DNA of 64,000 nucleotides, from positions 992,001 through 1,056,000 of the forward strand of contig NZ_JBHUIO010000005.1 of NCBI RefSeq assembly GCF_042682745.1. The letters are read 5' to 3'. Positions 31,805-40,064 of the stretch are shown piece after piece (within the stretch, counting starts at the first letter, position 1; the number at the start of each line of letters is the position of its first letter). Source of the stretch: Tumebacillus_A lipolyticus. GTDB taxonomy: Bacteria; Bacillota; Bacilli; Tumebacillales; Tumebacillaceae. The notes beneath the pieces were generated by a model, which made no database searches, was not told the origin of the DNA, and worked only from the letters and a program-made list of their open reading frames with translations. The translations under genes were made by a program, and so were the position numbers.

Positions 31805-32347
31805 GCGAGCGTTACTTACAGGTATTCCAAATGCAATGCAAACTTTAATCTTGCTCAAGGGCCAGAGTCGGTCGCCTAGTAGCGGGCGGGTCGTCCCCGC
31901 CCTCTGCAACGGCGCTCCCAAGTGTCGCCAAGGAGATCGTTGCACATGGGGCTGGCATATCCTCGGAGGCGTTCCCGCCGTGTTGATCGGAACCCCTCCC
32001 CTGAGCCGCTCGCTGTTGAACAGAAAACCCAAAGAGGGCCGCAACAGGTCACTTGCCCATAACCTGTCACAGCCCCCTAGCCCGCGTCCGACGCGACCTC
32101 TCGTTTCTTACACTTCCCCCTTCGCGATCGGATTAGCCGGGGCAAGTCATCCACCTGTGGCTGGCTCAAGCCGAACGGAACGCCAACAAAAGGCCAAGTG
32201 AAGCAAGGTAGCACCCAGAAAGGTGGATGGGCTGGGTTGTGGACGGATAGAGCGCTGCAACGCTGTTGTTTGCAGCCTGTTGGCGGTTGTTTGCGTCTAC
32301 CCTAATGTCGATTCAAAACGAGTTAAGTTATGAAACCAATTATAAGG
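31805..32347. other. 543-bp intergenic stretch with a repeat copy
   Basis: It holds the well-preserved sseA-end repeat (32011-32185). GTTGTGGACGGATAGAGC near 32235 resembles TTTGTGGATGGATAGACTGG near 34011. No supported gene. Confidence 0.5.
32011..32185. repeat. sseA-end/hairpin repeat, copy between glycosyltransferase and BtrH-like gene
   Basis: CCCAAAGAGGGCCGCAACAG, AACCTGTCACAGCCC, CCCGCGTCC and TTCGCGATCGGATT match the sseA 3' flank (34138-34243) in order and spacing. On minus the tail reads ANPIAKGEV then stop, against ENPIATGEE in sseA. ATCCACCTGTGGCTGGCTCA follows. Confidence 0.75.
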
Positions 32348-33334
32348 TTAAATTGTCAATACAAACTCCATGGCTAATCGTTCTTTCTCCGCAATGTCGA
32401 CGAGAAGCTCGGATGCAAGTCTTAGCTCCTGTTGATTTCCGGTTCTTCCCGCATGATCAATCGATGCCGAAACACCGTTCCACATCGGCGCGATTTCCGT
32501 AAACAGAAAGTATGCCTGCTCTAATTTAGAATCACCGAACAAATCCACGCATTCTTTTAGAAAATCTCTATACAGGTTTCGAAATAAGGCGCCGCCGGTC
32601 CCCGCTCTTTCCATCAATAAAGCGGTCAAACACAGATCTTTCTCTAAATCCTTGCTTCTAGAAGGCCAATTCAGGATTTCACCGCTCATTTTTTTGATTC
32701 CTTTATTGCCCATATTGCGGATAGGCGGATTCAAATAGTCATAAGCATTGTTGATAAGGGATGATCGTATGGCGGGTGCAAGCGGCGGAAGGGTATCCGT
32801 TTGCTCGATCGTAAAGGAGCGATTCCTGGAGCTCATGGGCCCCTTTGCGCTTCTTGCCATAGTTAAATTCGACAATCGCGTTGTCACGAGTCCGCCTTGT
32901 TGGCTTGTGTCTGCCATATAGGCATATTCGTCATCCATGCCATATATCACCGCATAGTGGGCTGCAAAGTGTATTTTGTTCGTAAAGTAATCTAAATAAT
33001 ACGAATCTAATTTAAGTCCCACAGGAATTCCACGGTCTATGCAGCTTTGCACGTTCTGCCATGCTTTTGTAACAGACGAGGTTTCTTGCACCCTGATATT
33101 CAAATTGAGCTGGGATGCTATGCAAGCAGACAGTTCATCAGGCTTTACTCTACCCCCAATAAAAGGAAAGTCCATTCTCTTCGAATCCCAATAAATGAAT
33201 CCCAAACCTTGCCCTATACCGAATAACATCGGCTCCGATAATCGAACACCTTTATGTTGAAGGAGATTGCCCATCGCTGTCGTCTCGCAGTGTTCTCCCT
33301 GAAAAGGAGCAAAACCTTCAATCAACATGGGCAT
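32348..33334 (-). CDS. BtrH-like protein (BtrH N-terminal domain plus DUF4872)
   Basis: A 328-aa protein. The N-terminal papain-fold-like domain (GEHCETTAMGNLLQHKG, with Cys17; then FAAHYAVIYGMDDEYAYMAD) resembles BtrH, the acyl-ACP:aminoglycoside acyltransferase of butirosin synthesis. The C-terminal half is DUF4872-like. Members are found in many peptide and natural-product loci. Its start overlaps the padR gene by 17 bases, so the two form an operon. Substrate unknown. Confidence 0.78.
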   Translation of the reverse strand: MPMLIEGFAPFQGEHCETTAMGNLLQHKGVRLSEPMLFGIGQGLGFIYWDSKRMDFPFIGGRVKPDELSACIASQLNLNIRVQETSSVTKAWQNVQSCIDRGIPVGLKLDSYYLDYFTNKIHFAAHYAVIYGMDDEYAYMADTSQQGGLVTTRLSNLTMARSAKGPMSSRNRSFTIEQTDTLPPLAPAIRSSLINNAYDYLNPPIRNMGNKGIKKMSGEILNWPSRSKDLEKDLCLTALLMERAGTGGALFRNLYRDFLKECVDLFGDSKLEQAYFLFTEIAPMWNGVSASIDHAGRTGNQQELRLASELLVDIAEKERLAMEFVLTI

Positions 33335-33890
33335 GTCCCTCCAGTTCCCCTGTTAGTTCACTGATCAGATTTGCGACAAATGTCTTTTCAGTCTCGATGA
33401 GACTCATCGGGTGAAAGAAAAGAGCCCTAACGTGCAATGGCAATCGATAGCCGCCTTGCGATTCATATTTCTGACCTAAGTTCCTCAATGTCTCCTCTAG
33501 AAAGTTCTGCCGTTTCCGCAAAGCTTCCACGGCTTCATTTTTCCCTATAAAAGGGAGAGCCGCAAGTCCGAGATCGAAACGGTTATCCCGTTCCCGTGCA
33601 GAAGCTAGGCTTACGATGATTTCATTCCTTAATGTTTCTATCCCCGCTTCCATCATGACATACGTAGACGGCACAGGTCCTTTGCCAGACTTATGGACGG
33701 ACTCTTCGGATCGGATCAGTCGTTTGTCTTTCAGTTTCTGCAATCCGACGTAAATAGAAGTAGTACCTATATTCGCCCATTCCCTGTAGCCTCTAAGCTC
33801 TATTAACTTATTGATTTGGTACCCCGACGCTTGTTTGGATTCCGCAATAATTTGCAGCAACATAAATTCCACGTTGGAAAGAGAATTCAT
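33318..33890 (-). CDS. PadR-family regulator
   Basis: A 190-aa PadR protein. Residues 1-85 form the winged helix (EFMLLQIIAESKQASGYQIN, GTTSIYVGLQKLKDKRLI) and the rest is a helical dimer domain. It probably represses its own operon with the BtrH-like gene. The palindrome CACTAGTG in the AT-rich region about 35 bases upstream is a possible operator. Confidence 0.85.
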   Translation of the reverse strand: MNSLSNVEFMLLQIIAESKQASGYQINKLIELRGYREWANIGTTSIYVGLQKLKDKRLIRSEESVHKSGKGPVPSTYVMMEAGIETLRNEIIVSLASARERDNRFDLGLAALPFIGKNEAVEALRKRQNFLEETLRNLGQKYESQGGYRLPLHVRALFFHPMSLIETEKTFVANLISELTGELEGHAHVD

Positions 33891-34217
33891 TGTTTATCTC
33901 CTTTTTATATTCCATACGCGTAATATAACACTAGTGAAATATAAAATCAAGAAGAGCTACCCTAGTAGGACGGTCGGACTCTTGCTCCCAAGCCAAAGAC
34001 ACCGCGCACGTTTGTGGATGGATAGACTGGACGAGCTTTTCAACAGTAACCTGTCCCAATTGTTGAACCGTGGCTAGCTCTGGGCCTGCTGCAACTGCTT
34101 TCTCCTGCTTCTTGTTTGCAAGCTGTTTGCAAACAAGCCCAAAGAGGGCCGCAACAGTCCGCCTCATGGCAACCTGTCGCAGCCCTCCAACCCGCGTCGG
34201 ACACGGCCTCTCAGTTC
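33891..34217. other. 327-bp region with padR promoter and sseA terminator
   Basis: The right part (34125-34217) is the hairpin shared with the dispersed repeats. The left part is AT-rich control sequence for padR. No gene seen. Confidence 0.5.
34138..34191 (-). terminator. sseA terminator-like hairpin, source of the dispersed repeat
   Basis: On minus GAGGGCTGCGACAGG and CTGTTGCGGCCCTC pair across a loop, followed by TTTGGGCTTG. It lies 27 bases beyond the sseA stop. The same hairpin recurs at 30075, 32035 and, diverged, at 28321 and 24450. Confidence 0.65.
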
Positions 34218-35057
34218 TTACTCTTCCCCTGTCGCGATCGGATTCTCCTTGTACGACACCCAATCGCTCCACGAGCCGGCGTACAGCTTCACCTTGCGAT
34301 GACCCGCTTCATGCAGAGCGAGGACGTTCGGGCAGGCGGTGACACCCGAGCCGCAGTAGACGATCACGTCCCGCTCCGGATCGAGCGCTTGGAAGCGCAG
34401 CTTCTGCTCGGCGGCAGACTTCCACGTTCCATCCTCGTTCAGCGACTCTTTCCAGAAGTGATTGACCGCCCCTGGGATATGTCCGGCCACCGGGTCGATC
34501 GGCTCTTGCAGCCCGAGGTAGCGCACGCCCTCCCGCGAATCGATCAGCAAGGTCTCCCCGTTGCCGAGCTTCGTTCGCACTTCCTCCATCTGCACCAGCA
34601 TGTCAGACTGGCTCTGCACGGTAAACGAGGTCGCCGAAACGGGCGCGATCTCTGATGTCGTCGGCAAGCCCGCTGCTTTCCACGCGGTGAAGGAGCCCTC
34701 TAACACGGCGACTTTGTCATGCCCCATGTATTTGAGCAACCACCAGAAACGCGAGGCCATCGCGCCGCCTTGGTCATCATAGGCGACGATCTGGTCGTCG
34801 TTACCGATGCCGTGCTGACCGAGCTTGCGCGCAAGCTCCTCAAGGTCTGGCAAGGGATGGCGCCCCCCGTGTTCGCCGATCGGAGCGGATAGATCGCGCT
34901 CAAGGTCGAAGTAGACCGCAGCCGGCAGATGCTCCGCTTGATAGGCGCTTGCGCCCACATCCGGCTGTCCGAGCACAAAGCGGCAATCGACGAGGCGCAC
35001 CGCTTTGTCATCCAATCGTTTCGAAAGCCACTCAAAGGATACCAAGTTGGAAGTCAC
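34218..35057 (-). CDS. sseA: 3-mercaptopyruvate/thiosulfate sulfurtransferase (double rhodanese)
   Basis: A 279-aa protein with two rhodanese domains. Cys235 in the loop VYCGSGVTACP is the catalytic residue; CGSGVTA is typical of SseA-type mercaptopyruvate sulfurtransferases. The N-terminal domain has the structural LVDCRFVLG and HLPAAVYFDLERDLSAP motifs. It starts at GTG 35057. The last 15 codons and the terminator are the parts copied across the accessory island. Confidence 0.92.
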   Translation of the reverse strand: MTSNLVSFEWLSKRLDDKAVRLVDCRFVLGQPDVGASAYQAEHLPAAVYFDLERDLSAPIGEHGGRHPLPDLEELARKLGQHGIGNDDQIVAYDDQGGAMASRFWWLLKYMGHDKVAVLEGSFTAWKAAGLPTTSEIAPVSATSFTVQSQSDMLVQMEEVRTKLGNGETLLIDSREGVRYLGLQEPIDPVAGHIPGAVNHFWKESLNEDGTWKSAAEQKLRFQALDPERDVIVYCGSGVTACPNVLALHEAGHRKVKLYAGSWSDWVSYKENPIATGEE

Positions 35058-35109
35058 AGCTCATCACATCCTCATTCTTCATCTTATTCCCATTGTCGCA
35101 CACGGGAAA

Positions 35110-35130
35110 ACCACCCGCAAGACGGGTGGT
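35110..35130 (-). terminator. Terminator of the HhH membrane gene
   Basis: On minus ACCACCCG-TCTTG-CGGGTGGT is followed by TTTTCC. Confidence 0.8.
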
Positions 35131-35147
35131 CTCCTGTTCGAAATGTA

Positions 35148-36017
35148 TTAACGCTTCGGACGGATGACGACCTGGTCGCGCAGCAGGTCTGCCACATGCG
35201 GTTTCAGGCCGATCGCCTCCACAAACTCCTCGACCGATCCGAACCCGCCTTTCGTCTCGCGGATTGAAACCGCCTTCATCGCAAGCACGGCGCCAACCTT
35301 GGGCAACCTGGCGATCCGCTCTCGCGGATCGTGGTTGATGTCGACCGGGCCTTCTGCCGATCGCTCCGCAGCTGTTAGCGCAGGTGTTTGCGCCGGCCGG
35401 GTCACCTCCGCCAGCTCTTCCTCTAGCGTCGGCGTCATCAGCGCATCGCCCTTCGCCGCCTTTGTCGCAGCCCGTGCCTGCTCCCCAGCTGCGACCGCCT
35501 TGCGCGAAGCTTCCTCCGCGTCGACGTCGCTTGGCTCGGCAGAGACGGGAGGCTGTCCCGAAGCTGTTGACCGGCCTTCACCCTGCTGCGCCGATCTGCT
35601 CTCCTCCTGCAAACTGCCCTCCGCTGTCTGTAAAGGCTTCTGCTCAACACCTTTCTGTGGTGGCTGAACGCCCGCCTGCGACCGCTCGATCGCTGCGAGG
35701 CGCAGCAGATAGTCTTTGCGCGCGATCCACGCGTGCAGCATGCCGCCCACCCAGGTGCCCAGAATCACATACAGCCAGATCTCCCCTAAAAATGTATGAC
35801 GCTCCTTCGGATCGAAATAGCTCATCCCGTAGAGGAAGATCGCAAAGTACAGCAACCCCCACACCGCCCAGCCGACCCGCTTGCCACGCAAGGCGATGTA
35901 CAGAAAGGAGATCCAGGTGAACATTCCGAAAAAAATGGTCCAGATCATCCAAATCGAACGGCTCCACTCCCAAGTGCTACCCTTCGTCGTGATGGAAGAC
36001 ATATGATGATACCCCAC
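35148..36017 (-). CDS. Membrane protein with C-terminal helix-hairpin-helix domain
   Basis: About 289 aa (a start at the sixth codon is also possible). Residues 20-110 carry three hydrophobic segments (IWMIWTIFFGMFTWISFLYI, AVWGLLYFAIFLYGM, IWLYVILGTWVGGML), 115-215 an Ala/Glu/Gln-rich linker, and 220-289 a ComEA-like helix-hairpin-helix (DINHDPRERIARLPKVGAVL). HhH domains usually bind DNA, so this may be a membrane-tethered DNA-binding protein. No com genes are adjacent. Confidence 0.78.
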   Translation of the reverse strand: MGYHHMSSITTKGSTWEWSRSIWMIWTIFFGMFTWISFLYIALRGKRVGWAVWGLLYFAIFLYGMSYFDPKERHTFLGEIWLYVILGTWVGGMLHAWIARKDYLLRLAAIERSQAGVQPPQKGVEQKPLQTAEGSLQEESRSAQQGEGRSTASGQPPVSAEPSDVDAEEASRKAVAAGEQARAATKAAKGDALMTPTLEEELAEVTRPAQTPALTAAERSAEGPVDINHDPRERIARLPKVGAVLAMKAVSIRETKGGFGSVEEFVEAIGLKPHVADLLRDQVVIRPKR

Positions 36018-36101
36018 TTCATATTCATTAGTTTATTGATTATTCTCGCATAAAGTCGCAAGGGGAGAGAAGCGTCCAAAGTACTGGAAATCATAGAGAA
36101 A

Positions 36102-36121
36102 CCCGGCTCCTCGGAGCCGGG
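36102..36121 (-). terminator. Terminator of the ABC exporter operon
   Basis: On minus CCCGGCTCC-GA-GGAGCCGGG is followed by TTTCTC. Confidence 0.85.
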
Positions 36122-36139
36122 CTTCAGAACTATATGGCA

Positions 36140-37885
36140 CTATACGGCGGTCGTTTCGACCGACCCTTGTTGAAGCAGGTACATCTTATGGTACAGACCT
36201 TGCTTGGCGAGCAGTTCCTGATGCGTCCCGCGCTCCACGATCTCACCGCGGTGCAGGACGAGGATCAGGTCAGCATCCTGGATGGTGGACAGGCGGTGGG
36301 CGATCGCGATGGTGGTGCGCCCGCGACGCATTTTTTCCAGCGCCGCTTGGATCAGCTCTTCCGTCTCCGTATCGACGCTCGCCGTCGCCTCATCGAGCAC
36401 GAGGATCTTCGGGTTGAGCGCCATCGTGCGCGCGAAGGACAGGAGTTGCCGCTGACCGCTGGAGAAGGTAGCGCCCCGCTCCCCGATCGGCTCGTCATAG
36501 CCGTGGGGCAGCTTCTGAATGAACGCGTCCGCTTGCACAAACTTTGCCGCCTCGTAGATCGCCTTGTCGGAGATCTTCTCGTTGTGCAGCCTGATGTTTT
36601 GCTTCACATCGCCGACAAAGAGGAATGGATCTTGCAACACCAACCCCAACCGGCTGCGCAACTCCTCGTCGGAGAAGGAGCGGAGCGGCGCCCCGTCGAT
36701 GGTGATCTCCCCTTGCTCAATCGAGTAAAAGCGCATCAGCAGGTTGATGATCGTGCTCTTCCCGCTGCCCGTGTGTCCGACCAGCGCCACCGTCTGGCCC
36801 GGCTTGGCGACAAACGAGATGTTCTTCAACACCGGCTTGCTGCCATCGTAGGAGAAGGTCACATCTTTAAACTCGATCAAGCCCTCGCCGACCGCAGGGT
36901 CGTCATTCCCCTCTTGCGTCGGCGCATAGCGATCTTGGTCGAGCAGCGCGAACACGCGCTCCGATGCGACCAGCGCTTCTTGCAGCTGCGCCAGTCGGAA
37001 CATCATCTGGTTGACCGGCTCGAAGAAGCGGTCGAGATAGTTGAGGAACGCGTAGACCACGCCGACCTGCACATAGGTGGTCAACGACTCCACCCCGAAG
37101 AACGAGAGGATCAGCATCAGCCCGAAGATGTAGAGCAGGTCGACCATCGGGCGCAGGAGCAGGCCGTTGATCTTCAGCCGCTTCATGCCCGCCTGGTAGT
37201 GCTCTTCGTTCGTCTGGCCAAACTCTTTGCGCATCCGCTTTTCCTGATGGAACGCTTGGATGATCGTCATCCCCTGAATCGACTCGTTGAGCCGCGCGTT
37301 CAACTGGCTGAGCTTCTCGCGGCTCAGGTGGAACACTTTTGAGCTCACCTTGCGATAGAACCACATCAGGCCGAAGATCACCGGCGCTAAGATCATGTAG
37401 AGCGCCGCCAATCGCGCATCGAGGATGAACAGGCCGACCAAGATCCCGATCATCAGCACGATGTTCTGCACGAAGGTGGAGAGCACCGAGACGAACAGCT
37501 CTTTCACCGCCTCGGTGTCGTTGGTGATCCGCGAGACCAGCGATCCGCCCGGCGTGCGGTCAAAAAACTCTAAGCCGAGATGCTGTACTTTGCCAAACAC
37601 GTCGATCCGCAGTTGGCGGACGATCCATTGGGCGATCTTGTGAAACGATAGGAGTTGAAAATAGTTGATCAACACAGCCGCGATGTGCAGCACCAGATAG
37701 CCTGCACCGAGCAGGACCATCATCTGCATGTCAAACTGCCGCGGGGTGAGATAGTCGTCGATAAAGATCCGCACCAGCTGCGGACCTGCCACATCGGCTG
37801 CCGTCGCCAGCGCGAGCATCGCGAAGGCGATGATCAGCGCCTTACGATGTGGGATCAGATAGCGGAGCAGTCTTCGCATGAGCAT
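36140..37885 (-). CDS. ABC exporter half-transporter, catalytically competent subunit (BmrD/YheH-like)
   Basis: About 581 aa from ATG 37885; the in-frame GTG at 37897 lies inside the SD. Six membrane helices precede an ATPase domain with Walker A GHTGSGKST, signature FSSGQRQ and Walker B ILVLDEATASVD (catalytic Glu present). It pairs with the preceding gene, whose Walker B Glu is Asp, as in heterodimeric multidrug exporters such as BmrCD. It overlaps that gene by 44 bases. Drug substrates are not readable from sequence. Confidence 0.9.
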   Translation of the reverse strand: MLMRRLLRYLIPHRKALIIAFAMLALATAADVAGPQLVRIFIDDYLTPRQFDMQMMVLLGAGYLVLHIAAVLINYFQLLSFHKIAQWIVRQLRIDVFGKVQHLGLEFFDRTPGGSLVSRITNDTEAVKELFVSVLSTFVQNIVLMIGILVGLFILDARLAALYMILAPVIFGLMWFYRKVSSKVFHLSREKLSQLNARLNESIQGMTIIQAFHQEKRMRKEFGQTNEEHYQAGMKRLKINGLLLRPMVDLLYIFGLMLILSFFGVESLTTYVQVGVVYAFLNYLDRFFEPVNQMMFRLAQLQEALVASERVFALLDQDRYAPTQEGNDDPAVGEGLIEFKDVTFSYDGSKPVLKNISFVAKPGQTVALVGHTGSGKSTIINLLMRFYSIEQGEITIDGAPLRSFSDEELRSRLGLVLQDPFLFVGDVKQNIRLHNEKISDKAIYEAAKFVQADAFIQKLPHGYDEPIGERGATFSSGQRQLLSFARTMALNPKILVLDEATASVDTETEELIQAALEKMRRGRTTIAIAHRLSTIQDADLILVLHRGEIVERGTHQELLAKQGLYHKMYLLQQGSVETTAV

Positions 37886-39641
37886 TGTTGGATACACCTC
37901 CTTGTTCGACGAGCGATTCGAGCTGTTGGTGCTGGTACATCATCGCGTACCATCCCGCTTTGCCCATCAGCTCGTCGTGCGTGCCGCGTTCGGCGATCTT
38001 GCCGTCCTCAAGCACGATGATCCCTTCCGCGTGTTCGATCGCGGAGAGGCGATGCGCGGAGATCAGGGTGGTCTTATTCTGTCGGTGCGCTTTCAGCGCA
38101 TCGAGGATCGCTTTTTCAGTCTTCGCATCGACGGCGGAGAGCGAGTCGTCAAGAATCAGGATCTCCGGATTCATCAGCAGTGCGCGCGCGATCGAGATGC
38201 GCTGTTTCTGCCCGCCGGAGAGCGTGACCCCGCGCTCGCCGACCACCGTCTTGTAACCGTGCTCAAAGCGCAGGATGTCTTCGTGGATGCAGGCGAGTCG
38301 GGCTGCCTGCTCGACCTCCTCCATCGTCGCACCCGGTTTGCCAAACGCGATGTTTTCCGCCACCGTCGCCGAGAAGAGGAAATGATCTTGCGGCACATAG
38401 CCGATCGCCGAGCGCAACGAGCCCAGCTTGTAGTCATAGATTGAGGTTGCACCGATCTTCATGTCGCCATGCGTCACATCGAACTCGCGCAGCAGCAGGC
38501 GGAGGAAGGTCGACTTGCCAGCGCCCGTCTTGCCGACGATGCCGAGCGTCTCGCCCTGGCGCACATTGACGCGGATGTCCTGCAAGGCGGGGATCGTCTT
38601 TTCCGGATAGAGGAAAGAGTCGATCTGGTAGGCGATATCGCCGCTCGGCACCGCTTCGATCGCCTCCTCCTTGTGCCAGACCTCGGAGCGAATCCCGAGC
38701 AGCGCATCGACGCGATCGTAGGAAGCGCGTCCGCGCTCGACGATGTTGAACAGCCAGCCGAACGCGAGCATCGGCCAGATCAGGTTGCCGAGCAGGATCG
38801 TAAACTGGGTGAGCTGCCCGAGCGTGATGCGATCTTGCACCACAAAATAGGCGCCGAAGAAGACGGACAGGAAGAAGGAGATGCCGACGATCAGCGAGAT
38901 GGTCGGATCGAACAGGGAGTCGATCTTCGCCACCGCGATGTTTTTCTCAGCGGTGTCCTTCGTCAGCTTTTCGAACTCCACCTTCTCCGGCTCCTCCTGA
39001 CCGAACGCTTTGATCACGCGCATCCCGGAGATGTTCTCCTGCACCTTGTCGTTGAGCGTGGAGAACGCTTCCTGCGCTTTGTGGAAGCGCTTGTGGAGCA
39101 TCGTGCCGTAGCGCGAGGTCGACCAGGCCATCAGCGGCATCGGCAACAGCGCGATCAGGGTCAGCTCCCAGGAGACCTGCACCGCCATCGCGATGACGAC
39201 CGCACCGCCCATCGACAGGGAGTCGACCAGCGTCAGGACGCCGTCCCCCGCCGTCAGCTCGATCGCCGAGATGTCGTTCGTCGCGTGCGCCATCAGATCG
39301 CCGGTGCGCCGCTTGTGATAAAACTGCGGCGACAGGTTGGTAAAGTGTTTGTACAGGCGGTTGCGCAACAGTCTGCTCAGACGAAACGCCGCCCCGAAGA
39401 TGAAGATGCGCCAAAAATAGCGCAGGACGTAGACGGTGACCCCGACGACGAACAGCAGGATCATCCATTTGGTCAGATCGCCAGACGTCAGAGTACCCTG
39501 ATCGATCTCATCGACGATCACGCCGATCACATAGGGTGGAACCAGAATGAGCGCAGATACGAACAGCAGGATGATGATCCCCGAGCCGTACGCCTTCCTC
39601 TCCATCTTGAAATACCACCATAAATCGCGAAAAATGCTCAT
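37842..39641 (-). CDS. ABC exporter half-transporter with degenerate Walker B (BmrC/YheI-like)
   Basis: A 599-aa half-transporter: six N-terminal membrane helices, Walker A GKTGAGKST, signature LSGGQKQR, and Walker B ILILDDSLSAVD with Asp in place of the catalytic Glu. This marks the degenerate site of a heterodimer. It is the first structural gene after the leader peptide and attenuator at 39726-39895, the same order as bmrB-bmrC-bmrD in Bacillus subtilis. Confidence 0.9.
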   Translation of the reverse strand: MSIFRDLWWYFKMERKAYGSGIIILLFVSALILVPPYVIGVIVDEIDQGTLTSGDLTKWMILLFVVGVTVYVLRYFWRIFIFGAAFRLSRLLRNRLYKHFTNLSPQFYHKRRTGDLMAHATNDISAIELTAGDGVLTLVDSLSMGGAVVIAMAVQVSWELTLIALLPMPLMAWSTSRYGTMLHKRFHKAQEAFSTLNDKVQENISGMRVIKAFGQEEPEKVEFEKLTKDTAEKNIAVAKIDSLFDPTISLIVGISFFLSVFFGAYFVVQDRITLGQLTQFTILLGNLIWPMLAFGWLFNIVERGRASYDRVDALLGIRSEVWHKEEAIEAVPSGDIAYQIDSFLYPEKTIPALQDIRVNVRQGETLGIVGKTGAGKSTFLRLLLREFDVTHGDMKIGATSIYDYKLGSLRSAIGYVPQDHFLFSATVAENIAFGKPGATMEEVEQAARLACIHEDILRFEHGYKTVVGERGVTLSGGQKQRISIARALLMNPEILILDDSLSAVDAKTEKAILDALKAHRQNKTTLISAHRLSAIEHAEGIIVLEDGKIAERGTHDELMGKAGWYAMMYQHQQLESLVEQGGVSNNAHAKTAPLSDPTS

Positions 39642-39725
39642 GATTTCTCAATTCCCCCCTCTTTCCCGATCAAAAAAGAACCATTGGCACACAGGCCTAT
39701 GGCTCCTCGGGAACTACAAGAATAC

Positions 39726-39761
39726 AAAAACCACAGGCGCGGACAAAACCTCTCCTGTGGT
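39726..39761 (-). terminator. Attenuator between leader peptide and ABC exporter genes
   Basis: On minus ACCACAGG...CCTGTGGT is followed by TTTTTG. It lies 29 bases after the leader ORF stop and 85 bases before the exporter start. A second CCTGTGTG segment downstream (about 39692-39699) could compete for the CACAGG arm and act as antiterminator. Confidence 0.75.
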
Positions 39762-39790
39762 GATCATCAGCAACTCATATGTAGACATGA

Positions 39791-39895
39791 TTATGGCTGA
39801 AGAATGAGTTCTTCCCACACGGGCGGTTCTGCGTCGATATGCAATTGTGTGCGGTTGATCAACATGCCTCTATTGAGCAAAACGGTCATTTGCAT
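39791..39895 (-). CDS. 34-aa leader peptide of the ABC exporter operon
   Basis: It starts at ATG 39895 behind a very strong SD (AAAGGAGG) and reads MQMTVLLNRGMLINRTQLHI, ending EELILQP. It is followed by a terminator hairpin. Translation of such a peptide couples ribosome stalling by antibiotics to readthrough, as described for bmrB upstream of bmrCD. The peptide has no sequence likeness to BmrB that I can vouch for; the analogy is positional. Confidence 0.7.
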   Translation of the reverse strand: MQMTVLLNRGMLINRTQLHIDAEPPVWEELILQP

Positions 39896-39931
39896 CGCGC
39901 GAACCTCCTTTCGGGAATTTAGAATGAATTG

Positions 39932-39961
39932 AGTATACCTGTTCGGGTGGTAGGTTGTAAA
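39932..39961 (-). promoter_or_regulatory. SigA-type promoter of the exporter operon
   Basis: On minus TTTACA (39961-39956) and TATACT (39937-39932) are 18 bases apart, about 37 bases before the leader ATG. Confidence 0.7.
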
Positions 39962-40064
39962 GCTGAATTTCACAACTTTTCCACTTTTTCTGTTATTACT
40001 GATTCTCCCCCCTATCTGTGCTACAATTCCATAGACGTATCTCTTGAACGAGGAGGGCTGCTCG

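Noticed and set aside
28250..34217. Insertion sequences as the cause of the dispersed repeats
   Set aside because: No transposase remnant or terminal inverted repeat with target duplication was seen. The repeats carry sseA-end codons and a terminator instead.
36134..37342. 402-codon plus-strand ORF antisense to the ABC exporter
   Set aside because: A GC-rich mirror frame of a certain gene with His/Arg/Asp-rich sequence and no SD. The same holds for the long antisense frames at 38469-39623, 45370-46872, 54056-55402 and 59442-60419.
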